Shown piece after piece: positions 11,401-23,921 of a DNA stretch of 64,000 nucleotides (positions within the stretch are counted from its first letter, which is position 1; every line of letters starts with the position of its first letter). The stretch comes from Dirofilaria immitis (Eukaryota > Nematoda > Chromadorea > Rhabditida > Onchocercidae). Under the pieces are notes generated by a model. That model ran no database searches. It was not told the DNA's origin and was given only the letters and a program-made list of their open reading frames with translations. A program made the translations under genes and the position numbers. The stretch is from positions 2,470,501 through 2,534,500 of the forward strand of contig JAKNDB010000079.1 in NCBI GenBank assembly GCA_024305405.1, given 5' to 3'.

Positions 11401-14400
11401 TCGCAAGAAGAATTCCTCTAAATTTACTACTTATCAACGGGCCTAGATTAGCAACGACCCGACAAAAATCCGGCAAAATCCCACACAAACTGAAGATGCT
11501 TAAGTTTATGTTTTTTAAAGTTATTGCAGAAAAATAGCTGATTACAATAATTTCTAGTAAAATGGTTGACTTACTGGCAAGAATATTCGCCATTTGAAAG
11601 TTTAGCAGGCCTGCTACTAATAGCAGGCTTTTTGATAAAACAGACAAGGATTCGGTTGACTCGGCTGATAGGTGTAATTTGACGTGATCACGTAGCTTTG
11701 TTTCGATAGAAGTACTGAACGTACAGTTTTCGCAATGTAATCGGCCATTCCGAAAATGATTCCTGAATGAAGGAGCAAAAAATAAACATGAAATATATCC
11801 ATTAATTAATCCTAACTTCATTTAGTTGCTATTCTTTCATCTTTCACATAAAATCATAGCATCCAAATCTTTCCTATAATTTTAATTATCCAAAAACAAC
11901 ACTGCATAGCTTGATAGATCGCTACTGTAATAAATTCACTAATAATTATGAATAAAAATTTGATTGTTTGTTTTTTTTAATTTCTAATGTAATTTAATCC
12001 TTGAAATAAATTAACCTGTGATGGATAAAAGCATAGCGCATATCCGTGTACGATAAGGACACCAACGACAAATATATACGCTCGACAATTGTTGACCACT
12101 TCGTTCTCCAACAATTTTTCCATGAAGCCGTAAAATGGAATGACTTCTGAAGCGCTCTTTTTTCGTATCTATAACGTACGAATATATAAATTTCAATCAT
12201 TATTCTATCTAAAAGATTTTACAAAAGACGAATGAAAATGAAAACCCAATCAACCAATTTATGTCTTAAGCTTTGTGCTAGAGTACTCCGTGAATTCTGA
12301 AACAAGATTCTGGCGAATAAAACAATAGACTATCCAAGATGAATATGTAATATTATAGCACTGATCCAAACAATCATGAAATTGTGCAGCATTCATTAAA
12401 TCCATGCATTCTCTATTAACCTAAGATCGAGATAATCATTTAAGAAGGACACAAAGCTAAATGTGAAGTGGAAAGATGTATTCCTCGCTCTTTTGAAATT
12501 CATATATTTTCAAGAAATATTTTTCGTATTTCTTGACTTTCGTCTATAACAGCAAAGAAATTTTTACTTTTTTTTTTTTGAATGACAACACTTTCATTAA
12601 AAATATTAAAAAGTGATTTCGAACAACGCTGCTAGCATGTTAGTGTAAGAAATGCAACTTAATCTATATAGTACATCTATCATGCAGTAGTTTGATAATT
12701 TCTATAATAATCAGAGATAATCTCCTCTTCTGATTATTAGGAAAATAAAAAATAACTGGCTTTGCAACATATCAAAAAAAATGCTAGATTTCTGAATGAT
12801 TTTCAAAAGATGTGATTGATTGACAATGCATTTTATCAATTCTTTGATCCGTCTTTTCCCTACATTTTTATAAGAAACATCGATTGGTACTTGGATAACA
12901 ACCTGGAATATGGTACTTATCGAGCATAGATATAAAGAGTCTTATAATTACAGTGTTAGAGATGACAGTTATGCCTTCTTTTTCAGCCATATGAAGTTGC
13001 AAATGAGCATCGAGAACGTGAGATCGTTTTGTACTGTATGTACATTGTCCACATGCAAATTCTCGCTTTCCAACATGCATTTGTGCATGAGTTCGTAGGT
13101 CACAGATATGTCGGCTAATATATGGACATTCACTGCATTTTTCCATTTTCTATAAATGTGAATGAGTGCATGCAAGTGCTAAATGTCAAAGTGTATTTTT
13201 ATGTGAATGATGCAAAAGTTGCTATTTTTCTATCTTATCATTCGTCTTATCATTTTTTTTTCTAAGACTCCTTGAACATTTTGATTTTTTACAATAAATT
13301 GTAAAAAAAAAGATAAAACAACAAGCATTATTAGGCATTACTAATTATATTTACATTGTAAGTTATGAGAAGGTTAGGAATTTCATAAATTAAAAAAAAT
13401 GCTTCATCTATTTTCAATCTTCATAAAGGTTTCAAACATTAGCACTTATTCCTAATTTTAATTTTAATTAATGCACAAAAATTACCCTACGACCCTCCAC
13501 CAGATAAAAAATAAACAAATGAATGTAGAAGAAATAAGCAATGAAATATGGGAAAGTATAAAAATATGTAAAATATACGTACAAATGAAGAAGTAGAAGC
13601 TCCTTCATTAGTATGAAGATCTTTTGGACGTCCAGGCATCTGAAGCAGCTTAGGAATCTGCTGATGAAGCCGTAGATGTTGTAGCAGCACAACTGTTGAA
13701 CGGCATGAGAATGTGCAATATTTACACTGAAAATAAAAGCATATAAATAGTTATGAGAGAAAATTTGCTTGACAATTATTTGCACTACATTTTATTATAT
13801 CGTTTTAGGCATCAAACAATCATATAATCTATCAGGACAAAGATAAATGATAATCAGGAAGAAATGAAGCAATAATTTGAATAAAAAAATAACCTGATGT
13901 TCAGCTTTTACAATATGCTTATTTTCATGCCGTAAAGACGAGATTTTTGTTTGCAAGTAAAGGGACAATGTGAACAGTTATGTACAATTCGTGCTGATAT
14001 ATTATTATCTGCTATTTCTTCCCTGAAAATATTCCTTTTTCAACTGCTATTTCATTTAATTAATTTTTCTATAATATTTTGAAGATATTTTAGAAAAAAA
14101 ACTTCTAGAATATTTAGAAAAATCGAATTTTATAGATTTCTATATTCTTTCATAATATATGAAATAGTTTCAAATAATCGTTTATAAAAGCTTTTCGAAT
14201 TCTTTTTATAATATTTCATCAACTACTATCTATGGCTTTTTCAAAACAAATGAGAGAATAGGAAAGATCAAATAAAAATAGGATAATTAAAGATATAACT
14301 GATTTAAATTTTGATGAAATTGTCAAACGACGAAAAAATAAACTACTCGTAAAATGTTATTTTAAACAATTAGTAAAAAGAAAATTTATAATTTGTTAAT

Positions 14401-17400
14401 GAATAAAATAATATTTTTAAAAATGAAACCAAAAGAAAACCAACATTGTATTTGTAGCATTACAGCATATATTCAATCGTTCCCTTAATAATGATTTATA
14501 TTTTTCTTTAGCAATGTGTTCCGAATGTTTGATAATGCAATGTAAAAGTCGAAGACTATAATTTTGAAATGGCGACCACAGAATCCGCATAAATATTTTT
14601 GCTGCAATGAAAAATAGGCTATATAACAATGATTTTCTTCTTAAAAAATCAAAAGTTTAACTTTATTTTCATTCATAAATCTTAAATATGGTTTATCATC
14701 GAGAATGATATTTCTTCGTAATTCTGAAAAGTATATGTCATTTGCTTTAAAGAATATGCATTACTATAATATTTCAGTTAAACAATAAGCTAAATTTTAT
14801 CTTCTGTTTTATTTACAAAACAATCTTATTTCAGCTAAATCATAATCTCATACTTCCTAATAATTTTTGTGATTCTACATATTTCTACTAACTTTTATAA
14901 AAACATTTATGATATGTAAGGATTTCATTTATCGAAAATTTGAGGATCGTATTTCTGCTGATCTAAATATTCTAATTCCTAAATAATATTTGCAATCCTA
15001 AAGCGCACAAATTTGAAGCAATGAAATCGATGGCGTACTCTAAGTTGCTTTACAAGATCATCGGTTACCACAGGTTGCTTCTCATTAACAAAGAAAGTTG
15101 TTAACGGTGATGAAGCCGAACTTCGCGGAATTTTCAACTGCTTTTCGATTTCTATAATAGTTATTCAAATTAAATATATTAGAAAAATTTTTGGACAAAG
15201 TTCTGGAATCCCTGTACTCGCTTTCCGACTTATAAAAAACAATTTAATTGAAAATTTCACTACAAAAATAATAAAGCCAGTCAAAATATTTAATTACAAA
15301 AAAATTGCTATAAAGCAGATATCAAATGATACTTTGGATAAGGATTTTCTCATAACTAAATATACTATGCTGATAAAGATGATAAAACTATACTTTCTAG
15401 TTAAACATAGATAAATTCTCTTATATATATGGTATTATTCACATATCTTTTCTTATTTGTTGATTCTACTATTAATAATCATTTTCCAATTTCAGAATCT
15501 ACTAAATTATACAAGGTCAAAGCTTCTACGCTATTTTGTTACATTATTAGGATATTCGCTTTTGCAACATTCCAATTATTAGCAAATATCAATGTTTGCA
15601 TTCTTCGAAAAATCGCATTTTTTTCTACTTAAATTGAAGTATGAATGATCCCTGTTGTATATTATTGCTCCCAATTGAAGGTCATAGCAATTGCCATCAT
15701 GAGAATGAAATGTTAGTACAATTATTTCTTCGTTATTTGCCGTTTTTATTTTCATTTTAATTCATTCTTATCACGTGTATATCATTCTTCAACCTTGTAT
15801 TATTTTTTTCATGGAATGTTATAACAAAGGATGATGTATATACATAATGAAGGATGACGTGTACCAATTCTCAATGAAAAAGTACACTGTCCTCTGCTAA
15901 TCTCATAATAATAATAGTAATCAACAAACAAAAATTTACCTTCAGATTTGACAGGATCCGTTGAAGTTGTTGTAATACGTAAAGATCCCTTACTGATGTA
16001 AACAGGTGGCCATTGATATATTTCTGGCTTATGCAGTTCACAATGACGTTTCAAAAATCCAGCTGATGCACTCCTATAAATAATAATATTTTTAAGAAAA
16101 ATTAGGTTAATATTAGATAAAACATTAGTAATATAGAACCAGTTTATTATCTCTTATCACATATTTAAAAAAGAAAAGAACAAGATGAACTAATGTTATG
16201 AAAAATATTCTCATTTATCATACAAATACCCAAACCCATAAAGCTAAGCGTAAATGACAAATATAGTATTGAAGGAAATCATTTAGAAAAAGCATAACAT
16301 AAAGAGAGAGGTACGAATGATTAAACGATCCAGTTAGAAGTTGTTTTGCCACCAATCGGTTATAAAATTTTTGCAATATTTTTATCGAAATCACATAACC
16401 GGTTAATGATGTTTTATTAGTAACATATATGAGCATATATAATAAATCATAAAGTAATTAAAATGTTATTTTTATTAATTTTCGATTATATTATTGTTAT
16501 TACTACTATTACTAATATTAATTACAAATGCTATATTTTCATATCTCCAATATTGGATCTAATTTAAATATTGATTAACAAATTTTTAGTTCTTCTGGCA
16601 ATGATAACTCTGATAACACAGAAAATAAAAAAATAAAACTAGTCGAATAAACCCTAGTGATAAAGTCCTGATGGTTTTTTTCATCTGTAAAACTCGTTTC
16701 AACTATGTTATCAGTCATTCAGCTCTTATCCAAATAACTGCTTTTTCATTTTTCTAGTTTCTCAGATACCTTAATGCAATAAGATACTCTCAATGGATCA
16801 TCATTGTGGTATGTAGATAGTACCAATAAACTTCAAAATAAATAGAACTGCCGAAATAGATTTCTTGAAAAATAAATATAGAAAAAGAATACCATTGAGA
16901 AGAGAAACTAACATATAGGTACATAAGGAACATTTGAAGCCAACTGTTCGGCGATGTCCAACGAGATGCTTCTGCAATCGATTCTGATCACGCGATATAA
17001 AAGGACATTCAAAGCAAGCAAATTCGCGATTAGATGCGATAATTGCGCCTGAAATATCGGAATAAATAAAAAGAAAACAAATTTAGCTAAATGTTTGATC
17101 ATTCATAAAAGTAAAAAGATATTGTATCATATGAAATAAATAATGAATTTTGCAATGCGCAAAACAATTTAACAATCTAAATTACTTCAATAATAATATT
17201 AATCATGCATAGATGAAAACAAGAAATAAGTAATAGTTATTCAATTAAGTTTTAAAAATGTTTGAGTCGTGGAGACAAACCTGTTTTTTCATTCATTTCC
17301 TTTGTCTCTCTCTTTATCTTTTCACTATCAGCACAACTGTCAATTACCTGTAAAAACTATTACTGCTTTTCATTTCGTAAAGGATTGTTCGATTTCAGAA

Positions 17401-18970
17401 TTATTAAGGATAATCCAAGCATCTTCAATGAGTCCCATACTTCTTTCAGGAAATTATTCGATCGATGAAAAAAAGGCAATTATTACAATTCATTTTCTGT
17501 TTTTGTTTTCATTTGATAAACTGATAAAATCTACTGATACTATTCTTATTGAATTTATAAGAAAGGAAAAAAGTACAATGAATCTTTCTACGTGAAATAC
17601 GTTACAAAATCATCATACCAACGTAAGATGAGCTGAAGTGATACTTTCGGATTCTTCCTTATTCGCTGCCGTATGAAACGCCTTATGCATTTGAAGAGTT
17701 TTGTAATTATCGCAACTGCAATACAAATGATCTTCACGTGAAGCCAGATCAGATCAACATTTTTTAATATATTTTACTGAAAAAAAAAGAAAGAATTAAA
17801 TATGAAAATGAATATTGAAAAATATCCTTCATTATTCTTGTTAACGGTAAACATTTTGAAAAACGAATTTCAGCTCTTCTTGACATGAAATCTCTATTTG
17901 ATAAGAAAAGATAGAAGACTTCATCGTATATATCTGATATTTTATAATGCATTATCATTCGATTATTCATTATAAATTTAGACAATAAATAATGTATGAT
18001 CAAACAGTAAGATTTTAAAAGAATAGCACAGATAGAATTGATGCTAACTACTACTTTCAACAATAAAAAGTTAACTAATTCTCCTTAATTTTTATAATAT
18101 CAAATTGTCAAGTTTTGATTATCCTAATTTTAATTTTAATTAATGCACAAAAATTACCCTACGACCAAAAAGCATTATCAAATTCTTGTACATAATAAAG
18201 ATTAAATAATACCCTGATTCACGGCCGTATTAAGCATGATTCTATCAAGATGACGCATCAAAAAGAATGGAAACATTAAGAAATTACTCATCTATCTTGA
18301 TTCAGATTATTTGAATGTTTTAACCATGAAACATTAATTGAGTAAATTGAATGAGCAATAATGAAATAGTAGTTCAACATTACTGTAGTAATATTATATA
18401 CATACATCCCGGATATGCAAAATTTGTGTTATCATATATCAGGTCATGAAAATAGGTCATGATGCTAACTATTCAATTGTTATAATTAATATTCAGTAAC
18501 ATCTTATCATAATCAAAATTGTTCTAATTATATAAAGCTTGCTACTAAATATTTATCAAATTCAATGCTGCTATTATTTGCTTTTTAAAAAGAAAAAAAA
18601 TTATATAAATATACCCAAAATCGCATAAAGCACACTTATATCTTTACTGGCTCCATGAAGTTTATAATGATTAGCCATACCACGACGTGACGTGAAAAAT
18701 GACGGACAAATGCTGCAGTGATATGTTTGCTTATCCTGAAATTTCCATGGAACGTATAAAATTAAAAATAAAGTAAAAGAGAACAATGCGAACAAAAAGA
18801 ATAAAATGTAAGTAACAGATAAGTAGGAATATTTTACCTGAGATTTATTTGGTTGCTTCAGACAATCGGTGATGGTAATGTGTTTGCTTTCTAGATTCTT
18901 TCCATCACTATTATCTGATATAAAATCCAAATGCCGTAATGGTACTTTACGCCCCGCTTTTTGATAATTT
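8475..18970 (-). CDS. Multi-C2H2 zinc-finger protein (about 16 canonical fingers)
   Basis: A probable nuclear DNA-binding protein; orthology was not established. Many-fingered nematode regulators such as LIN-13 or the REST-like SPR proteins are possible relatives, but this is not shown. Exons on the minus strand: 18970-18838, 18735-18648, about 17745-17630, 17048-16913, 16073-15940, 15151-15009, 14601-14445, 14022-13894, 13726-13583, 13149-12952, 12168-12016, 11762-11575, 11121-10931, 10704 to about 10600, 10156-9949, 9649-9511, 9256-9149, 8728-8513, 8489-8475. Most fingers are C-x2-C-x12-H-x3-H, often with C-P/T-Y/F after the second Cys: CSICPSFF, CFECPFIS, CSLCTYMS, CKYCTFSC, CSECPYIS, CGQCTYST, CENCTFST, CDLCSYSV, CKHCPYFG, CNLCTYSS, CTMCPYKT, CNKCSFRC, CELCDYSS. 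Two fingers are split by introns (16913/16073 and 12016/11762). Three exons need one added base to complete a finger (14562-14565, 13934-13936, near 12043-12052). Links around 17.7, 12.2-12.9 and 10.6 kb are unresolved. Confidence 0.85.
10158..10289. repeat. 66-bp tandem duplication in an intron
   Basis: Two copies of an A/T-rich unit start at 10158 and 10224 (period 66) and differ by a few bases. The first copy begins at the splice acceptor of the exon 10156-9949 of the zinc-finger gene, which is read on the minus strand. Confidence 0.85.
13450..13494. repeat. 45-nt element, copy 1
   Basis: Identical over 45 bases to 18122-18166. It lies in the zinc-finger gene intron between exons 13726-13583 and 13149-12952, and its right half reads GCACAAAAATTACCCTACGA. 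Confidence 0.9.
18122..18166. repeat. 45-nt element, copy 2
   Basis: Second copy of the element at 13450-13494, same orientation, about 4.7 kb away. It also lies in an intron of the zinc-finger gene, between exons 18735-18648 and the one near 17.7 kb. Confidence 0.9.
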
Positions 18971-19742
18971 CTGGAATAACACTATCCATCCCATTTAGCA
19001 TAATATTTTTGCTTTTGACGATAACATATAGCTATTCGATTTCGATACGTTTTTTGTTCCAACTGCTTTCGACTATTTAATAAACTCTTTGTTGTCGTTA
19101 TCTGAAATTTATTCGACTATTTAACGAAGTTTTTATTATCAATATCTGAAATTAAAAAAGTTTATCATGTATTTTTAGAATGTATCTGATAATCATTTTA
19201 TTTCTTCGATTTGAATGCCCTGTTTCTAAAATTGTTTCATATGAAAAGTTTTTCAAAAAGATAGCATATAGCAAGATCAAAGCTCTTTTAGATTTTGAAG
19301 AGAGAATGTCTGATTTGAAAACTGGTATTAAAATTTCAAAAACCAATGGATTGAAGATGCAAAGGGCTATTACACAGGAACAAGTGTGCTCTTAAATCTT
19401 GTTGTGTACCGGTTTAAATCAAAGTTCAGGAAATTTCTCGACGTAAAAGTTTTTCTTAGATTCTTCTTTCTTTTTTTTTCAATTTCAATTTAGTTGATTT
19501 CATTTCACTTCAATTCAATCATCTCTTGTAATCAACAACTATTATTCTCTTAAATATAAAATGATTCATACTTTTCGAATGATCAAAACTTTCATATTAA
19601 AAAAGGCTTGTCAAAAAGCTATTTTCTATCGGATTTCAATGAGACAACAAAAGAATCCAACTTTTCATCAACTTTCTGTACCTTTAAAATTTAACTAATT
19701 TTGCCACAAATCAATTAAATCAATCGACCGTAATATTATCGA

Positions 19743-19844
19743 AGGATTATTTCAAAATTCTAACTCATTAAACTTAGTATTTTTTTATCCATATAGGATT
19801 ATTTCAAAATTCTAACTCATTAAACTTAGTATTTTTTTATCCAT
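19743..19844. repeat. 52-bp tandem duplication
   Basis: The unit starting AGGATTATTTCAAAATTCTA occurs at 19743 and again at 19795 (period 52), with no differences over about 50 bases. A flanking motif, CCGTAATATTATCGAA, also occurs on both sides (about 19728 and 19898), suggesting a nested, older duplication. Confidence 0.9.
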
Positions 19845-20414
19845 CATTGCTAACTACGGTATTAATCATACCATATTTACGACAGTATCTCAATCAACCG
19901 TAATATTATCGAAATTTCAACTGCTAAAAGAATATCTATCACTCAAAATAACACCACTGCGCATTGAAACTCTATGATAATGTAAAAATAATGAGAGTAA
20001 AAATAATAGAGATTATTTTTATCATAAATTTATTTTTAACAATTTAGCTCTACATGCGTTCAGTTGTTAATTTTGAATATCTCAAATATTACTTGTCAGA
20101 AATTTCCCAATAATAATATTCTCGATATGCACTCTAACTTAATATCGAAAATGAGACATAAGCTGGACCATATATTTTTACAAGATTGTTAGCGAACATT
20201 TAATTAAACTTATCGAAAAAGTTATTTCTTCTTGAATTTATCATCGAATTAGATTCGAAATATCTGATATAAAAAAAAGCAAGAGCAACCGATGATTATC
20301 ATGTTATCAGAGAATAAAAACAACTGAGAGAATTGGACTATTCAAATTAATTAGCCATCCGATAGTATTCTCTGATATTTTAATTTTATTAAATAAACGG
20401 ATAAAAAAGAATAC

Positions 20415-20888
20415 CGGTTCTATGAAGCTAGCCGTAATACATTCTAAAACGGTATATAAATAAACAACAAATTGATACCTTGGATGGTTTTCATCTTTAA
20501 AAAAGAAGTTAGAATAAATAATCTCAGAAGCATAACTGAATGAATTAATCATAGAAATATTGATCGGTAATTACAAATGATCCATTCATTCCATAAATTG
20601 ATTATTAAAAATAAGCAATAATTTGAATTAATTCAATAATGATTTGTTATTGGAAAAATAATCAAAATTATCTACCCGATTTTAAGATTTAAGATATCCC
20701 AAAGTTCAGGAAAGTATTGAGAGATTTGAAGAGCGCTACTTTGTTCTTCATTTTGCAAGATTTTTGCGTTGCGTTCAATAATTTCGCTGAACCACTCAGC
20801 GTCGCAACAAAAATACTTGTTGTTGATGTAAACGAGAATCTTTCTTCCCAAATGCGAAAAGCTAATTTCAATATTATCCCTCACTGAT
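20415..20888 (-). CDS. Two unassigned exon-like stretches
   Basis: 20888-20676 follows a TTAG acceptor, reads as about 70 codons (contains YINNKYFCCDAEWFSEI) and can end at a GTAGAT donor. 20494-20415 follows a TTTAAAG acceptor, reads 26 codons (starts DENHPRYQFVVYLY) and ends at a GTATTC donor. Both are richer in G+C than their surroundings and have balanced amino-acid use. They lie between the putative N-terminal exons (21874-22258) and the first finger exons of the zinc-finger gene, on the same strand, but the exon phases do not join without an indel. No family is recognised. They may be internal exons of that gene or of a small separate gene. Confidence 0.4.
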
Positions 20889-21821
20889 CTAACAACAAAT
20901 CAATTTTCTCAGGGTCAAACAAATATAGGTCATCGGGCTGTCGATCTTCAACAAGAATATACTTACATAGCAGTATATTCTAATTTAACAGTAGATCATG
21001 ATTACGTTTGCCATATTAAATTCCGCGTTGGAAACACGCAATTTTAACACTTGGCAAACGTATTACGTCTATTATATTCGTATTTAGTGAAATAGGATGA
21101 TATATGTAATCTAGATTATATATATATATATCGTAAAAATATTTCCAAATAAAATAAGAATATGAAATAATTGAAAAAAAGAGCAAGCAAATAATAACGC
21201 AGAAATTGAAATAAAAATTTACAAATACAAAAACATTTTGCTAATGAAAATTGAAAAGAAAGAGTTGGTTTAAAAATAGAAATTAAGTTTTCTATTTTTC
21301 GAATCAGAAGTATCATACATGATATCTATTCATTACGATATTTCGGAATAAATAATAAAAGAAAACGATAAGAAAAAATAGATAATATGAAATTAAGAGT
21401 TTTTCCAACTAAAGAATTAATAAGAAGTTGAAGTTGGAATTTAAATATATCTTCGAAATCATAAATATAAATATTGATAAATAGAAAATCAATCAATCAA
21501 TCAATCAATTCTATGTATTTCAATAAAAACAAATATAATTTTAATTTATAAATTTTTTGTAAAAAAAGAAAAAATTCTTTTCTAAATTTGTTTTCTTATT
21601 ATTCCTAATTATTTTAATAATTTTGCAAGATTTAATTATATTTATTATGTATAATTTAATAAGTTTATTCAAAAATCGTAAAAAAATTATTTTATTTCAT
21701 CGATTAGTCAATTCATTCTATCAAATCATATAATATGCAATTATAAGAATTATTAAAATATTCTCATTTTCGATGTTTAAATCTTTGGAAAATTTCTCGA
21801 GAAATTTGAAATTATTAAAAT

Positions 21822-21862
21822 CGAAAGAGAGAGAGAGAAGAGAGAGAGAGAGAGAAAAAAAG
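21822..21862. repeat. (GA)n microsatellite
   Basis: A run of GA dinucleotides with one interruption, just inside the intron that follows exon 22199-21874 (minus strand). Its pyrimidine strand is what the gene transcribes. Confidence 0.9.
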
Positions 21863-21873
21863 CAAAAACTAAC

Positions 21874-22258
21874 CTCAGCTAATTGTAATGGAGATTCAGT
21901 GATTTTAGAAGTTGTTGGAGAATCATTTTTGTTTCGTTCATCAGTTAATTTCTGGCCATTTACAGGTGATGGTGATTTTAGATGAATATGGCTTACTCGA
22001 GATTTAAGATAATTCATTCGATTCATACGCCATTTCTGTAGTTCAACATCAGCAGGATCCAAGTTTGCATGATTCTGGCGAGAATCCCAGCTTCCTGACA
22101 AATTTTTGTTACGTTTTCCACGTTTACCCGCTGTAGATCGTTTTGACTTCATAAGCTTTCTATTTTCCACCTCAAAATTATTTACAAATAATTGTTGCAC
22201 TAAAAGTATGGATCTATCATAATGGGACGGATAACTTACGAGCAAACATCTGCCACAT
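21874..22258 (-). CDS. Putative N-terminal exons of the zinc-finger gene
   Basis: Exon 22258-22240 (ATG 22258-22256, with a second in-frame ATG at 22249-22247) ends at a perfect GTAAGT donor in phase 1 and joins a TTTTAG acceptor at 22200. Exon 22199-21874 then reads 108 codons and ends at GAG/GTTAGT. The product is strongly basic: a Lys/Arg cluster (KSKRSTAGKRGKRNK) consistent with a nuclear signal, then Ser/Pro-rich sequence (SPSPVNGQ). No zinc finger or other domain is visible. Assignment to the downstream finger gene rests only on strand, adjacency and the absence of another start. The finger exons begin about 3 kb away and the phases in between are not resolved. Confidence 0.55.
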
Positions 22259-23427
22259 TATGAGTAATAGTAGTTCGAAACGGAACACATTCCAGTTAAG
22301 CAAATTCATTAATTACCGGAAATTCATAGCCAATTATTAATTGAGATGGAATGAAATAAATGTCTCATTTTACCGCGAAATCTCGGTCCTTTCCCAAGTT
22401 AATTTTCTTTTGCATCTTTTTTTTCTTTTTAAATAATTAAATATTCGTTATATAAAAGTACTAAGTAAAAAAAGAAATCTCAAGAAAATAATATCATTTC
22501 AATGGTAATATTTAAAATCTAAATTTCGATCTTACCAAAAAATATTTCTGCTATGATATATTTATATTAAACATAAGGAGTTAATGTAATGCTACATAAA
22601 TGAAACAAACAAACTTTCTAAAATTTAGGTCTTGAGGAATTTCTCGAGAAAAGAAATACACAATAATAAAATTTTTTTCAAAATTTTCATTTATCTGATA
22701 CATACTTGCGATTGTTTGTCAGAAAGAAAGAAATGAAGCATAAATGCGCATTTATGCATATGCACCTTGAAAAGACACCTGACTTCTAATGTCGCACCAT
22801 TACCGCATTCGCATCATAAGCGATTTCAAGTAAAATATTCATCAAAATAATATAAATTAATAAAAGTTCATCTCTAATCGATTTTTTCTTTACTGCATAT
22901 TTCTCAGCAATTGATTTCAAGACTGGAAAGCAACTTGATTACTTTAATTGTAATAATTTAATTTAGAAAAAAAAAATTTCCCTGAGCGACAACCCAACAT
23001 GGTAATATGAGTTGGATCGTTCGCCTAGTTCAGCATATTTCAAACTTTTCATCGATCCATAATCCGTAAGATAATTGTAATCAGTACAATCAATAAATCG
23101 ATATTAAGCAATCAAATTAAATTTTTCTTGCCTACAAAATCTTAACCTATCCGATCTTATTATATTGCTTACTTCGTAAAGATTCTATTTCCTCACTAAT
23201 CATGATTACTTCCCTATCATATATACATAATTTATCTATCAGTAAGATGAATAGTGAATTGCAATGCATTATCTTATTCGTCGATCACTTATTTGTTTAC
23301 TATTTATTTGTCTGGAAGTTATTTCATAATGTGTGTGTTTATACATTGTCGATTATCATTATTTATTTCTCTCTTTTGCTGCTTTTGCTTAATCTTTTAT
23401 CAACTGCTAACTCATTTAGAACTTTCT

Positions 23428-23511
23428 ACAACAACAACAATAATAACAACAACAACAACAACTACTACTACTACTACTGCTACTACTGTTATTACTACTA
23501 CTTCTTTATAA
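23428..23511. repeat. AAC/ACT trinucleotide tract
   Basis: Consecutive ACA, then ACT/TAC triplets with few interruptions. It produces poly-Asn, poly-Thr or poly-Tyr in overlapping plus-strand frames, which are not taken as genes. Confidence 0.95.
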
Positions 23512-23921
23512 GCATAGCAATTATTGATCAATCAAATTTCTTCGTTACTTCTATATGAGAATTATTTGTTTGTCTTATCTATTACTTATCTATGCATATT
23601 TGTCAACCAATGTCATTTCTTATTTGCTTAGCTCTTAGCTCAGCATTTATTATCATTTATTTATCAACTAATTTCTTATCGTCTTATTTATCAATTCAAC
23701 TTATCTATATAAGTCTTCTAACTTTCTCAACACTTCCCATACAAAACTATCTTCACTTATTAGTCTAGCAATCGAAATAAAACGTGTTCTACGTCATTTA
23801 ACGGAGCAAGATTAGACAATCCACGCCATTTATCCAATTATTCTCCAATAACACGGATGGAGAGGAAAATTAAGAAATTAATTTAAAAAGTGACAAACTT
23901 ATTCGGTATGATGACAATGTT

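Noticed and set aside
23202..23558. Open frames with poly-Asn, poly-Tyr or poly-Thr
   Set aside because: They come from the trinucleotide tract at 23428-23511, which is open in more than one frame.
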